From a virus, in the IMG/VR virus record IMGVR_UViG_3300023109_000073, positions 1-32,799 of that record: a DNA stretch of 32,799 nt; one strand, given 5' to 3'. The translations under genes were made by a program, and so were the position numbers. How positions within the stretch are numbered: the stretch's first letter is position 1; the number at the start of each line of letters is the position of its first letter. This document shows, one piece after another, positions 15,919-22,761 of the stretch. The notes under the pieces were generated by a model that was given only the letters and a program-made list of their open reading frames with translations, ran no database searches and was not told the origin of the DNA.

Positions 15919-15947
15919 AAAAAAAGGCCCTCAAAAAGAGGGCCTTT
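15919..15947 (-). terminator. strong intrinsic terminator after gp23
   Basis: 10-bp stem AAAGGCCCTC / GAGGGCCTTT with an AAAAA loop (15923-15947). On the minus strand it is followed by seven T in total (15925-15919). It is GC-rich in an AT-rich genome and lies 29 bp after the capsid stop codon. Confidence 0.93.
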
Positions 15948-15975
15948 AATATAAAGTTACTAATTGTTATTTAGA

Positions 15976-17349
15976 TTATAGTCTAAAAGCGCCAACAGTA
16001 AATTTCTCGTATTGAGTTTGTGGGTGGAATCCAGCTTCAACTAATGCGTATCTAGATTTTACAGCTACTTTCGGAGCCATAGTACCTTCAACGATAGCTT
16101 GTACTGATTCAGCCATTAAGTAAGGCATGAATACAAGACCTGGACCGTTACCGTCACCTTTTCTACCAACTAATACTTCACCAGAGTCAAATGCAACTGA
16201 AGGGTCAGTATAGATGTTAATACCTGCTACAGAACCTAAAGGATAGATTGAACCTGCAACTTGGTTAACAGTGTTAGCCATTGGGTAAGCAACGAAACCT
16301 GCTACAGATTGTAAAGCAGATGCCATTTTACCAGCTACAACAGCGAAGTTACCTGCACCTCTTCTACCGTTTTGCGCGATTAAGTTCGCAGCAGCAAGGA
16401 TTGAAGTTAAGATAGCTCTGTGTTGGTCAGCGATAGTTTCACCACCAGATAAAGCACCAGCAGCAGGAATAGTAAATCCTAAACCGTTAGTAGAACCAGC
16501 GATTGATCTCATCTTAGTTAAGATGTGGTTGTTGATAGACTGAGTTAATTCGTTAGTTAAAACTGCTTCTACTTGAGCAACAGCGTCAACACCGAATTGT
16601 TTTAGATCTTGAACTTGCTCTCTAGTTACAGCAGCAGCTACTTGGAAAGTCTCTGCAGAAACTGATTTAGAGAATAAGCTTAAGCCCATTACTTTGTCTT
16701 CAGTTTGTTCCCCAGTACCTCTATCAAAAGGAGAACCAGCGTCATCAGCACCAGAGAAACCAGGAATATGGTCTTCTAAAGCTTTTACTAATTCAGCACC
16801 AGCATATCTATCAGCAATGGTTGCTTCATCACCAGCTAACTCATCAACGATTCTGATGATTGCTTTACCGTCGATTCTTGAGAAACCAACTCTTACGTCA
16901 GTTCCTACTTTATCTGAATTTTTGTCACCATACTTGATGTAAGTTGGAGTTGTTGAACCAGCTACTTTACCACCTTCGTATACGAAGTCTAGGTAAGATA
17001 AAAGACCCATTGGTCCAGCCATAGGTACAACAGGTACTAGGTCTAAACCGATTGTTTGAGCAGCAACTTGCATTGCTAAAGGTAATAACGTTGGTGATTT
17101 GTCACCTGAACCGTTAGCACCTGCACCACCTTGTGCAGTATTGTTACCTCCTGGGAAGCTTGTTGCTCCCATACCAAAGATGTTACCAGCAGTGCCTAAG
17201 GCCATGATGTTTGCATCTTCATAAAGCTTGTGATTGTGGCAGTATTCTGACATCCAAGCTAGTTTTGCGCTTTCGTTAATTCCAGTTGCTTCCGAGATAA
17301 TCGGAGACCAAGTGTTTCTAACTTCAGCTTCATTAATTAAATTTGCCAT
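15976..17349 (-). CDS. gp23: major capsid protein gp23
   Basis: A 457-aa HK97-fold capsid precursor (T4 gp23 is 521 aa). The N-terminus (EAEVRNTWSPIISEATGINE) is the typical gp23 start; the conserved LMPLAMQ-type region appears as LLPLAMQVAAQTIGLDLVPV, then GPMGLLSYLDFVYEGG. The C-terminal part has VGRKGDGNGPGLVFMPYLMA and SRYALVEAGFHPQTQYEKF, characteristic of this family. Possible prohead-protease sites matching (I/L)xE|A are INE|A (residues 5-8) and ISE|A (18-21); both would remove far less than the ~65-residue T4 propeptide, so the real site is unclear. It has a late promoter, an unusually long structured leader of about 98 nt and a strong terminator. It is downstream of the protease-scaffold gene, as in T4 (20-67-68-21-22-23). 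Confidence 0.96.
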   Translation of the reverse strand: MANLINEAEVRNTWSPIISEATGINESAKLAWMSEYCHNHKLYEDANIMALGTAGNIFGMGATSFPGGNNTAQGGAGANGSGDKSPTLLPLAMQVAAQTIGLDLVPVVPMAGPMGLLSYLDFVYEGGKVAGSTTPTYIKYGDKNSDKVGTDVRVGFSRIDGKAIIRIVDELAGDEATIADRYAGAELVKALEDHIPGFSGADDAGSPFDRGTGEQTEDKVMGLSLFSKSVSAETFQVAAAVTREQVQDLKQFGVDAVAQVEAVLTNELTQSINNHILTKMRSIAGSTNGLGFTIPAAGALSGGETIADQHRAILTSILAAANLIAQNGRRGAGNFAVVAGKMASALQSVAGFVAYPMANTVNQVAGSIYPLGSVAGINIYTDPSVAFDSGEVLVGRKGDGNGPGLVFMPYLMAESVQAIVEGTMAPKVAVKSRYALVEAGFHPQTQYEKFTVGAFRL

Positions 17350-17386
17350 TTTGTTAAATTGTTTTTTTTAATGGTTTTGTTTAAGC

Positions 17387-17443
17387 GTTCATTTCTGAAC
17401 TCGACTTGCTTGGAGTTTCTGCTTCTTACTCCTTTATCGTCGA
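17387..17443 (-). promoter_or_regulatory. structured 5' leader of the gp23 mRNA
   Basis: The leader can fold into two hairpins. The first has an outer stem TCGAC/GTCGA (17401-17405 with 17439-17443) enclosing GGAGT/ACTCC (17412-17416 with 17428-17432). The second is GTTCA/TGAAC with loop of 4 (17387-17391 with 17396-17400). If transcription starts 6-7 nt after the promoter motif, the outer stem would be at or near the 5' end of the mRNA. Other late leaders here are 3-40 nt. Stems are short, so this is a proposal. Confidence 0.4.
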
Positions 17444-17447
17444 TTAA

Positions 17448-17456
17448 TTATATATC
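17448..17456 (-). promoter_or_regulatory. late promoter GATATATAA for gp23
   Basis: Exact motif in the context TAAAGATATATAATTAATCG, directly after the stop of the protease-scaffold gene and 98 nt upstream of the capsid ATG. Confidence 0.78.
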
Positions 17457-17457
17457 T

Positions 17458-18987
17458 TTACTTTTTAAATCTTTTCTTTAAGCTTTCAGCGTAGCTAGAC
17501 ACATCGTAAAGTGGCTCGTTCTTCTTCTCAGCAACTGCTGATTCGTTAACGGGAGCTAACTTTTCTAGGTCAACTTTTACCTCTCTTAGATCTCTAGTTT
17601 CCCAGAAGTTTCTAACTTGATACTCAGTTTTTAGAGTATGGTATTTTGATTGAGCTTTGATTTGATTTTGTTTAGACTCAGAAAGAGCTTCGAACTTTTC
17701 TTTGTACTCTGCAGGAGCTGCAGTGATAAAGAATGGTTCAGCTGTTTTAGCTTCTACAACTGCTTCAGCAGATTCAACGATTGCGTTGATTTCGCCCTCA
17801 GTCATAAAACCTCTTTTAGCAACTCTTTGTCTAACTTCAGTTTTAGCATCTTCGTTTAGAGCGTTATATTTATCTTGAGTTGTGCTAGATACAACTTTAA
17901 AGAATGATGGATTTTCATTTTCTTTAACTTGTGCAGCCTCAACTAGAGCGTCTAACTTAGATGAAATTTCTTTTTTGTAAGTATCTAAAGCAGATTCTTC
18001 AACTTCTTCAGTTTCTTCAACTTCTTCAGTCTCTTCAACCTCTTCAGTTTCTTCAACTTCTTCAGTCTCTTCAACTTCTTCAGTTTCTTCAACTTCTTCA
18101 GATTCTTCAACTTCTTCAGTTTCTTCAACTTCTTCAGTCTCTTCAACTTCTTCAGCTTCTTCTTCAGTAACTTCGTCTTCAACTACTTCTTCAGCACCTT
18201 CGCCAGCTTCGTCTTCTTCTTCAACTTCTTCAGTCTCTTCAACTTCACCTTCTTCGTGATGTGCTTCTTCAGTTTCTTCAACTTCTTCAGTTTCTTCAAC
18301 TTCCTCAGTTTCTTCAACTTCCTCAGTTTCTTCAACTTCTTCAGTTTCTTCAACTTCTTCGCCTTCTTCTTCGACTACTTCTTCAGCACCTTCACCAGCT
18401 TCGTCTTCTTCAGCAACTTCTTTAGTTTCTTCAACTTCAGTAGCTTCTGTTTCTTCAACTTCTTCTTCAGCAACCTCTTCAGTTTCTTCAACTTCTTCTT
18501 CAGTTACTAAGTTTTCGTTAATTTGAGTAGCAATATATTCTGCATACTCAGAAACGTTCTGTAGATTTTCTTTCAAATACTCTACATAAGATAATAAGTT
18601 CTCAGAAGTTTCAGTACCTTCATTATATTGTTCAGCCAAATAGTTAGAAAAATCTTTAACTTTGCCAACAGCTTCAGCTAAATGCTCAGAGTATTGAATA
18701 CCTTGATCTAATTTTTCTGCTACATTTTCTGTATATGAAATACCTTGATCGGCTTTTTCAGCTACATGCTCTGTATATTGGATTGACTCGTCTAATTTGC
18801 CAGCTAAATACTCTACGTATTCTGAGAGAGTATTAACGCGCTCGACGATGTGGTCGTTATGAGACTTTACGCTCTCTAACGTGTTATCTTCGCTATTCGC
18901 TCCGATAGACTCTTTAATGCCTTTAATTTCGTTAGCTAAGTACTCAGAATACTTGTGGAAATCTTCAGCCTTTACAAATTCTGCCAT
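17458..18987 (-). other. possible nested scaffold ORF from an internal start (Met209)
   Basis: An in-frame ATG at 18987 falls exactly at the boundary between protease linker and scaffold-like helices (MAEFVKAEDFHKYSEY). It is preceded by AAATAATAATAAAAAC, the same A/T-rich leader type used before the true genes here, and would give a 509-aa scaffold protein without the protease. This parallels lambda C/Nu3, where the scaffold is translated from within the protease gene. Evidence is positional only. Confidence 0.4.
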
Positions 18988-19611
18988 GTTTTTATTATTA
19001 TTTGTTTCTATATTGGTTTCTGTAATTTCTTGTGCTACTTCAGGAGCTTCTACGCGACCGCCGTTCATTTCGTAGATCCATAGGCCTGAGTTATCATCAA
19101 AGCCATAAGATTCATTTACTCTCTTTAACTCAGCATTAGCGAATCCAGGATCTGCTACTAAGTCATAAGTAAATAATTGCTTGATTTTAACTTTACCGTT
19201 AGATTCAACGGCACCAGCTGCTCTAGAAGAGATTTGTAAAGGTACTCCAGCATCAACAAGAGCTTTAGCTTGTCTACCAGCATCAGTATCTAAAAGTCTA
19301 ATTTTACCTTTAACTTGTTTGTTATCTTTGTCGTAATAAAGTTCTTCAATAATGTGTGAAACATTCTTAAGAGAAACATCAAACTGTTGTGGGTGATCTA
19401 ATTCACCTAATAGTTTAGAAGATTTAATCTTATCTTGTAATTGCTGAATTTGAGGAACATACTCATCTTCAGTGTAGATACGATTATTTTTATTCTTGGA
19501 GTCAATTTCTCCGAAGATACCTTCTAGAATGTACTCTTTGTTTTCACCTTCAGCTACTTTTAACTGAGATGAAGACATTTCTACGATCAATAAGTCGTTT
19601 TTGTTTGCCAT
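17458..19611 (-). CDS. gp21: prohead core protease (gp21-like) fused to an acidic scaffold-like domain
   Basis: 717 aa. Residues 1 to about 190 form a T4 gp21-type prohead protease (212 aa in T4): EYILEGIFGEIDSKNKNNR, LLGELDHPQQ with catalytic His73, and LQISSRAAGAVE with the catalytic Ser at 128/129. After a short Asn/Glu linker comes a helical region (209-360) with a repeating 'Y.E..AeK.DqgI' pattern of about 14 residues, then an acidic repeat block (about 369-539, EEVEET units), and a C-terminal region with two related ~57-residue copies. In T4 the scaffold is a separate gene, 22, just after 21; here no other gp22 candidate lies between protease and capsid, so the fusion probably supplies the scaffold. 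A nested start at Met209 is plausible. Own late promoter. Confidence 0.9.
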   Translation of the reverse strand: MANKNDLLIVEMSSSQLKVAEGENKEYILEGIFGEIDSKNKNNRIYTEDEYVPQIQQLQDKIKSSKLLGELDHPQQFDVSLKNVSHIIEELYYDKDNKQVKGKIRLLDTDAGRQAKALVDAGVPLQISSRAAGAVESNGKVKIKQLFTYDLVADPGFANAELKRVNESYGFDDNSGLWIYEMNGGRVEAPEVAQEITETNIETNNNKNMAEFVKAEDFHKYSEYLANEIKGIKESIGANSEDNTLESVKSHNDHIVERVNTLSEYVEYLAGKLDESIQYTEHVAEKADQGISYTENVAEKLDQGIQYSEHLAEAVGKVKDFSNYLAEQYNEGTETSENLLSYVEYLKENLQNVSEYAEYIATQINENLVTEEEVEETEEVAEEEVEETEATEVEETKEVAEEDEAGEGAEEVVEEEGEEVEETEEVEETEEVEETEEVEETEEVEETEEAHHEEGEVEETEEVEEEDEAGEGAEEVVEDEVTEEEAEEVEETEEVEETEEVEESEEVEETEEVEETEEVEETEEVEETEEVEETEEVEESALDTYKKEISSKLDALVEAAQVKENENPSFFKVVSSTTQDKYNALNEDAKTEVRQRVAKRGFMTEGEINAIVESAEAVVEAKTAEPFFITAAPAEYKEKFEALSESKQNQIKAQSKYHTLKTEYQVRNFWETRDLREVKVDLEKLAPVNESAVAEKKNEPLYDVSSYAESLKKRFKK
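17995..18505 (-). repeat. 18-bp coding repeat array (EEVEET units)
   Basis: Tandem, slightly varied copies of an 18-bp unit (minus strand GAAGAAGTTGAAGAAACT) encode Glu-Glu-Val-Glu-Glu-Thr repeats, residues about 369-539 of the protease-scaffold protein. The block is interrupted twice by a second repeated cassette with EEDEAGEGAEEVVE, and once by AHHEEGE, which suggests a larger internal duplication. Such arrays are prone to copy-number change and to assembly error. Confidence 0.85.
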
Positions 19612-19633
19612 ATCTATGGTTTATCTATTTTTA

Positions 19634-19642
19634 TTATATATC
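19634..19642 (-). promoter_or_regulatory. late promoter GATATATAA for the protease-scaffold gene
   Basis: Exact motif in the context CAAGATATATAATAAAAATAG, 22 nt before the ATG. Confidence 0.75.
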
Positions 19643-19673
19643 TTGTTGTATTATACAAATATCTTAATATCTT

Positions 19674-20027
19674 TTAGACGCCTGCTAATGGGTCTTCTTC
19701 TCCGCCACCAGCATCTGCTTCGGCTTCTTTCTCTTCTTCCTTCTCTTGCTCAGCGTCCTCTGCCGATTTATCTAAATAATATGCTACTAGAACATCCATC
19801 TCACCTTCTGCGAAAGCATCTACTCCATACTCTGCATAGAAGTACTCTTTAAATTCGCCCTCTGTTTTAGAAGAAGTAATAACTCCTAATATTTCAGCGG
19901 ATTTGATTGTAGGGCCAGAATCTAATTTTAAGTCTTCGACATAAATTTTAGAGTCTTCACCTGCCTTCATAGCATCCTCTGCTATAAAATCTTCAAAGGT
20001 TTTAATTATTTTAAAATCGTTTTTCAT
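19674..20027 (-). CDS. 117-aa acidic prohead core protein (gp67/gp68 position) with capsid-targeting-like N-terminus
   Basis: Small acidic protein between portal and protease, the place of T4 genes 67 and 68, which encode prohead core proteins. The N-terminus contains KTFEDFIAEDAM, very close to the T4 capsid-targeting sequence of internal proteins (KTYQEFIAEA, cut by gp21 after FIAE). The C-terminal third is strongly acidic with Glu/Ala/Gly repeats (EQEKEEEKEAEADAGGGEED), as in gp67 (PIP). Expected to enter the prohead core and to be processed or degraded by the protease. Its late promoter is only 3 nt from the ATG, so its own transcript would be leaderless or nearly so. Exact orthology to gp67 or gp68 cannot be decided. 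Confidence 0.82.
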   Translation of the reverse strand: MKNDFKIIKTFEDFIAEDAMKAGEDSKIYVEDLKLDSGPTIKSAEILGVITSSKTEGEFKEYFYAEYGVDAFAEGEMDVLVAYYLDKSAEDAEQEKEEEKEAEADAGGGEEDPLAGV

Positions 20028-20030
20028 AAT

Positions 20031-20039
20031 TTATATATC
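20031..20039 (-). promoter_or_regulatory. late promoter GATATATAA 3 nt from the 117-aa gene ATG
   Basis: The minus strand reads GAGATATATAAATTATG: the motif is followed by ATT and then the start codon. T4-type late transcription starts several nt downstream of the TATA element, so the start site should fall at or within the first codon. Confidence 0.7.
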
Positions 20040-20060
20040 TCTTTTTCTGGCGAATCTAGG

Positions 20061-21656
20061 TTAAAGTGCATTCGGGTCCTCTTTCTCAGGCTCCTCTGCA
20101 TTATCTTTAGCCTCCTTTGCCTTATAGGCTTTGTTAGCTCTAATCTCGTCGTCAGTTAATTTTAAGTATTTAGTTACTAGATATTCTTGGTCGAAATAGT
20201 ATTCTTCTTCCATAGTTTCTGGATTAGTTGTCATTAGAGAGTCTCTCATACTTGCGATAAAGTCTAATCTCAATTGCATGATTTCTTGCTCTTTTAATTC
20301 TGCAAATACATTCTCTTCATTATATCTTAAGGCTACTTGAGTTTTAAACTGTGGATCGTCTACAAACTCTGGGTACTTAAGACACATTTGAATATAAAGT
20401 GGTTTTACTAGTATCTCTTGGAAGACTGATCTTAGACGTTTGATAAATTTACCAAACTTAATCTCATCTCTTACCATACCGTCACCAGCTAGTGCGTAGT
20501 CACCACCATCATCTTCATATAAGAATCTATTGTAAGGAATTTTTGAAACCTCTTTTAATTTATCTGAGAAGTATTTAAGTGCGTCAGTGTCTGATAGATC
20601 TGGGCCATCACCACCAAGGGTTTCAATTTCTGGCGTTTCACCGTCTTTAGAAGGTAACCAGTATTCTTTAGAGAATTGTAACATTGGCTTACCATCAGTT
20701 TGTAATGTTCCTGATTCAAAGTCAAAGTCTACAACTTCTTTATAGTTATTCATTAGCTGTGCCAATGATTGTTTTGCTCTTGTTTTAGATTTACCACCAA
20801 CAGGTATAATAAACTTCATTCTAAATGAAGCGTTAGTTACTGCCCATACCACTCTGGTATGTTCCATTATTCTCATTAAGTTAAATGATCTTACTAATCT
20901 CTCAACGTAACTTACTCTTGAAGCAGTTGAAAGGGAAGAATATGAAATGTAAATAATTTGAGAATCATAAAGTACTCTCTCCTTTACAGGATCGTCTTTA
21001 TATTGAATCCATACTTTCTTACCATCTTCTTTATTGTAACCTGGCATTAGAGTAATAGGATCAATTTCTTTAAATCCAATAATTTCAGTTTGGTCTGGGG
21101 AATAAATTATCTCAAACGATAAGTAACCATCAACTAGGAACTTTCTAAAGAAGTACCATGCTGATTGTTCACCATTAAATCCAAAGTAGTGATAGATTTG
21201 TCTAAAGTATTTGTTCAGGTCTTTATTAACCTGGTCTGAGACATCAAGTCCCATAATCTCTGGTTGTGCAAAGAAGTTCTTTTCATCATATACCACTGCC
21301 TCATCACAAAGAATATCTAGAATATCTTCAACCTCATCATTCATTGAGAATCTTCTCAACTCATCTCTCTTACCTGGATAATCAATGTCAAAGAAAGGTA
21401 CATTCTTTTTCATGTTGATGTCACCCATTGATAGTGCTGCAAACGCACCATAGATGTCATCATTATCTAAACCAAATGGATTCATTTCCTTATAGCCAAA
21501 TTGGTCTTCCATTGGACCAATAGCTTGGGATTGACGTAGAACCATATCATCATAGCGCATACCAAAAGAACTTAGCGTCTTCAGTGCACCTGAGAGGCTA
21601 AATGGTCTTGTGTTAGAACTAAGTGGTCCGTTTCTTTTATCTGCAAATCCTGCCAT
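20061..21656 (-). CDS. gp20: portal protein gp20
   Basis: 531 aa (T4 gp20 is 524). Dodecameric head vertex through which DNA is packaged by gp17, and the initiator of prohead assembly. Typical portal segments: NDEVEDILDILCDEAVVYDE, WYFFRKFLVDGYLSFEIIYS, FKEIDPITLMPGY, RMEHTRVVWAV-like helix (RIMEHTRVVWAVTNASFRMK), YFSDKLKEVSKIPYNRFLYE and FGKFIKRLRSVFQEILVKPL. It has its own late promoter and lies upstream of the core protein, protease and capsid genes, as in T4. The C-terminus is acidic (AEEPEKEDPNAL). Confidence 0.96.
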   Translation of the reverse strand: MAGFADKRNGPLSSNTRPFSLSGALKTLSSFGMRYDDMVLRQSQAIGPMEDQFGYKEMNPFGLDNDDIYGAFAALSMGDINMKKNVPFFDIDYPGKRDELRRFSMNDEVEDILDILCDEAVVYDEKNFFAQPEIMGLDVSDQVNKDLNKYFRQIYHYFGFNGEQSAWYFFRKFLVDGYLSFEIIYSPDQTEIIGFKEIDPITLMPGYNKEDGKKVWIQYKDDPVKERVLYDSQIIYISYSSLSTASRVSYVERLVRSFNLMRIMEHTRVVWAVTNASFRMKFIIPVGGKSKTRAKQSLAQLMNNYKEVVDFDFESGTLQTDGKPMLQFSKEYWLPSKDGETPEIETLGGDGPDLSDTDALKYFSDKLKEVSKIPYNRFLYEDDGGDYALAGDGMVRDEIKFGKFIKRLRSVFQEILVKPLYIQMCLKYPEFVDDPQFKTQVALRYNEENVFAELKEQEIMQLRLDFIASMRDSLMTTNPETMEEEYYFDQEYLVTKYLKLTDDEIRANKAYKAKEAKDNAEEPEKEDPNAL

Positions 21657-21676
21657 AATATAGTATTATTTCTGTT

Positions 21677-21685
21677 TTATATATC
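21677..21685 (-). promoter_or_regulatory. late promoter GATATATAA for gp20
   Basis: Exact motif immediately after the TGA stop of the gp2-like gene (TGAGATATATAAAACAG), 20 nt upstream of the portal ATG. Confidence 0.78.
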
Positions 21686-22282
21686 TCATTTATTTAGGTG
21701 GTTTCTGAAGGCTGCTCTAATCTTACCAACTGATGAGTTGTTTAACTCTAAAAAGTCGCATAAGGCTATTTTTGCCCAATGCTCATAAGATACCACCTGT
21801 TGTTGTGATTTACGACTAGCTTTATATTGTCTAATCGCAAAATCAAAACCATAACGTTGTAAAAACGATTTTGCACCTCTATAACTTAATGATAGTGGTG
21901 CTTGAGCTCTAGCGTTCTCTGCCTTAGCGCCACTAGTCTGCCCATTAATATATTGTTTGTATTGTTCGTATACAAAATCTAAAAGCTGTTCTTTGATAGG
22001 TACCGGTAACATGTTTAAATTAATACCCATATCATTACCTGAATCTGATGGGTCTAAAGCTAATACTACTGGATTACTATCCCACCAAAATGCTGAAACT
22101 GGATTTTCATATCTAAAAACATATATTTTTCCAGGTTCAAATCTTCGCATCGATCTAGCAACCGATTTTACTCTTATAGATTTAGATGTGCTTTGGAACC
22201 ATTCTTCTGCATCGGATGCAGCCCTTCTCTTTCCGCCAGCTTCTTTACTTAATGCCCTTATGTCTTTTAGTACCTGTCCCAT
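21686..22282 (-). CDS. possible DNA end protector, gp2-like
   Basis: A 198-aa basic protein immediately downstream of gp4 with a TAATG overlap. Its middle, FEPGKIYVFRYENPVSAFWW, then NPVVLALDPSDSGNDMGINL and NMLPVPIKEQLLDFVYEQY, follows the pattern I associate with T4-family gp2 proteins ('pG.iy.f.Yd....lp.yD..Plvl.......fyGiNlhyLp...r..ll'). T4 gp2 (274 aa) binds the packaged DNA end and blocks host RecBCD; genes 2 and 4 are neighbours in T4 too. The N-terminus is basic (EAGGKRRAASDAEEWFQSTS), consistent with DNA binding. Assignment from remembered pattern and synteny; moderate confidence. Confidence 0.55.
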   Translation of the reverse strand: MGQVLKDIRALSKEAGGKRRAASDAEEWFQSTSKSIRVKSVARSMRRFEPGKIYVFRYENPVSAFWWDSNPVVLALDPSDSGNDMGINLNMLPVPIKEQLLDFVYEQYKQYINGQTSGAKAENARAQAPLSLSYRGAKSFLQRYGFDFAIRQYKASRKSQQQVVSYEHWAKIALCDFLELNNSSVGKIRAAFRNHLNK

Positions 22283-22761
22283 TACTTAAGAGTTTTTTCT
22301 GTTAGGACAATAAACCTCCAACCCCTATTTTCACACCATGCATTTGCATAGGCGTATTTGTCTCTGTTCTTAATATACTGTTCAGCTAAAAATTTATATG
22401 AATTAAGTGCCTTTTTAGATTTAGTTTTTGGGGGAAGTGGTTTCTTAATCTGGGCTTCTGGTTTTATTTCAACCAACCACTCTACAGGGCCTTCATCGCC
22501 CTGGCCCTTTGTCTTCATATAGAAGTCTGGGTAGTACTTATGTTCTTTCTTGTCCATTGTAGACATGTACTTAATCGTAACAGGCTCGCTGGACCACTTT
22601 AATACGTTATCTTTCGTATCACACATAATCATAAACTTTCTTTCCCAAGAGGAACGATAAATGATCGGAGTTGGTCCGATATATCTGTCAGGTTTTTCTG
22701 GGTTAAAATAGCCTTGTACAAATCCTGAGTTACTGCTTGGTTTTAAGTTCTTTATTGACAT
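22282..22761 (-). CDS. gp4: head completion nuclease-like protein gp4
   Basis: 159 aa (T4 gp4 is about 150). Contains IYRSSWERKFMIMCDTKDNV, LKWSSEPVTIKYMS, HKYYPDFYMK and EWLVEIKPEAQIKKP, closely matching the T4 head-completion protein pattern. These residues form a PD-(D/E)xK nuclease-type active site of the TnsA kind: E40, D79 (YPDF), E98-x-K100 (VEIK), all present. In T4, gp4 acts on filled heads before tail joining. Its ATG directly follows the gp55 stop (TAAATG), and its stop overlaps the next start, so gp55, gp4 and the gp2-like gene form one translationally coupled unit. Confidence 0.92.
   Translation of the reverse strand: MSIKNLKPSSNSGFVQGYFNPEKPDRYIGPTPIIYRSSWERKFMIMCDTKDNVLKWSSEPVTIKYMSTMDKKEHKYYPDFYMKTKGQGDEGPVEWLVEIKPEAQIKKPLPPKTKSKKALNSYKFLAEQYIKNRDKYAYANAWCENRGWRFIVLTEKTLK

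Noticed and set aside
17995-18505. CRISPR-like array
   Set aside because: The repeat units are contiguous with no unique spacers and are in frame as EEVEET coding repeats inside a conserved protease gene.
17961-18510. Long open frames on both strands through the scaffold repeat (runs of Leu/Gln, Phe/Ser or Lys/Leu)
   Set aside because: They are shadows of the 18-bp coding repeat read in other frames; low-complexity and without their own starts or signals.
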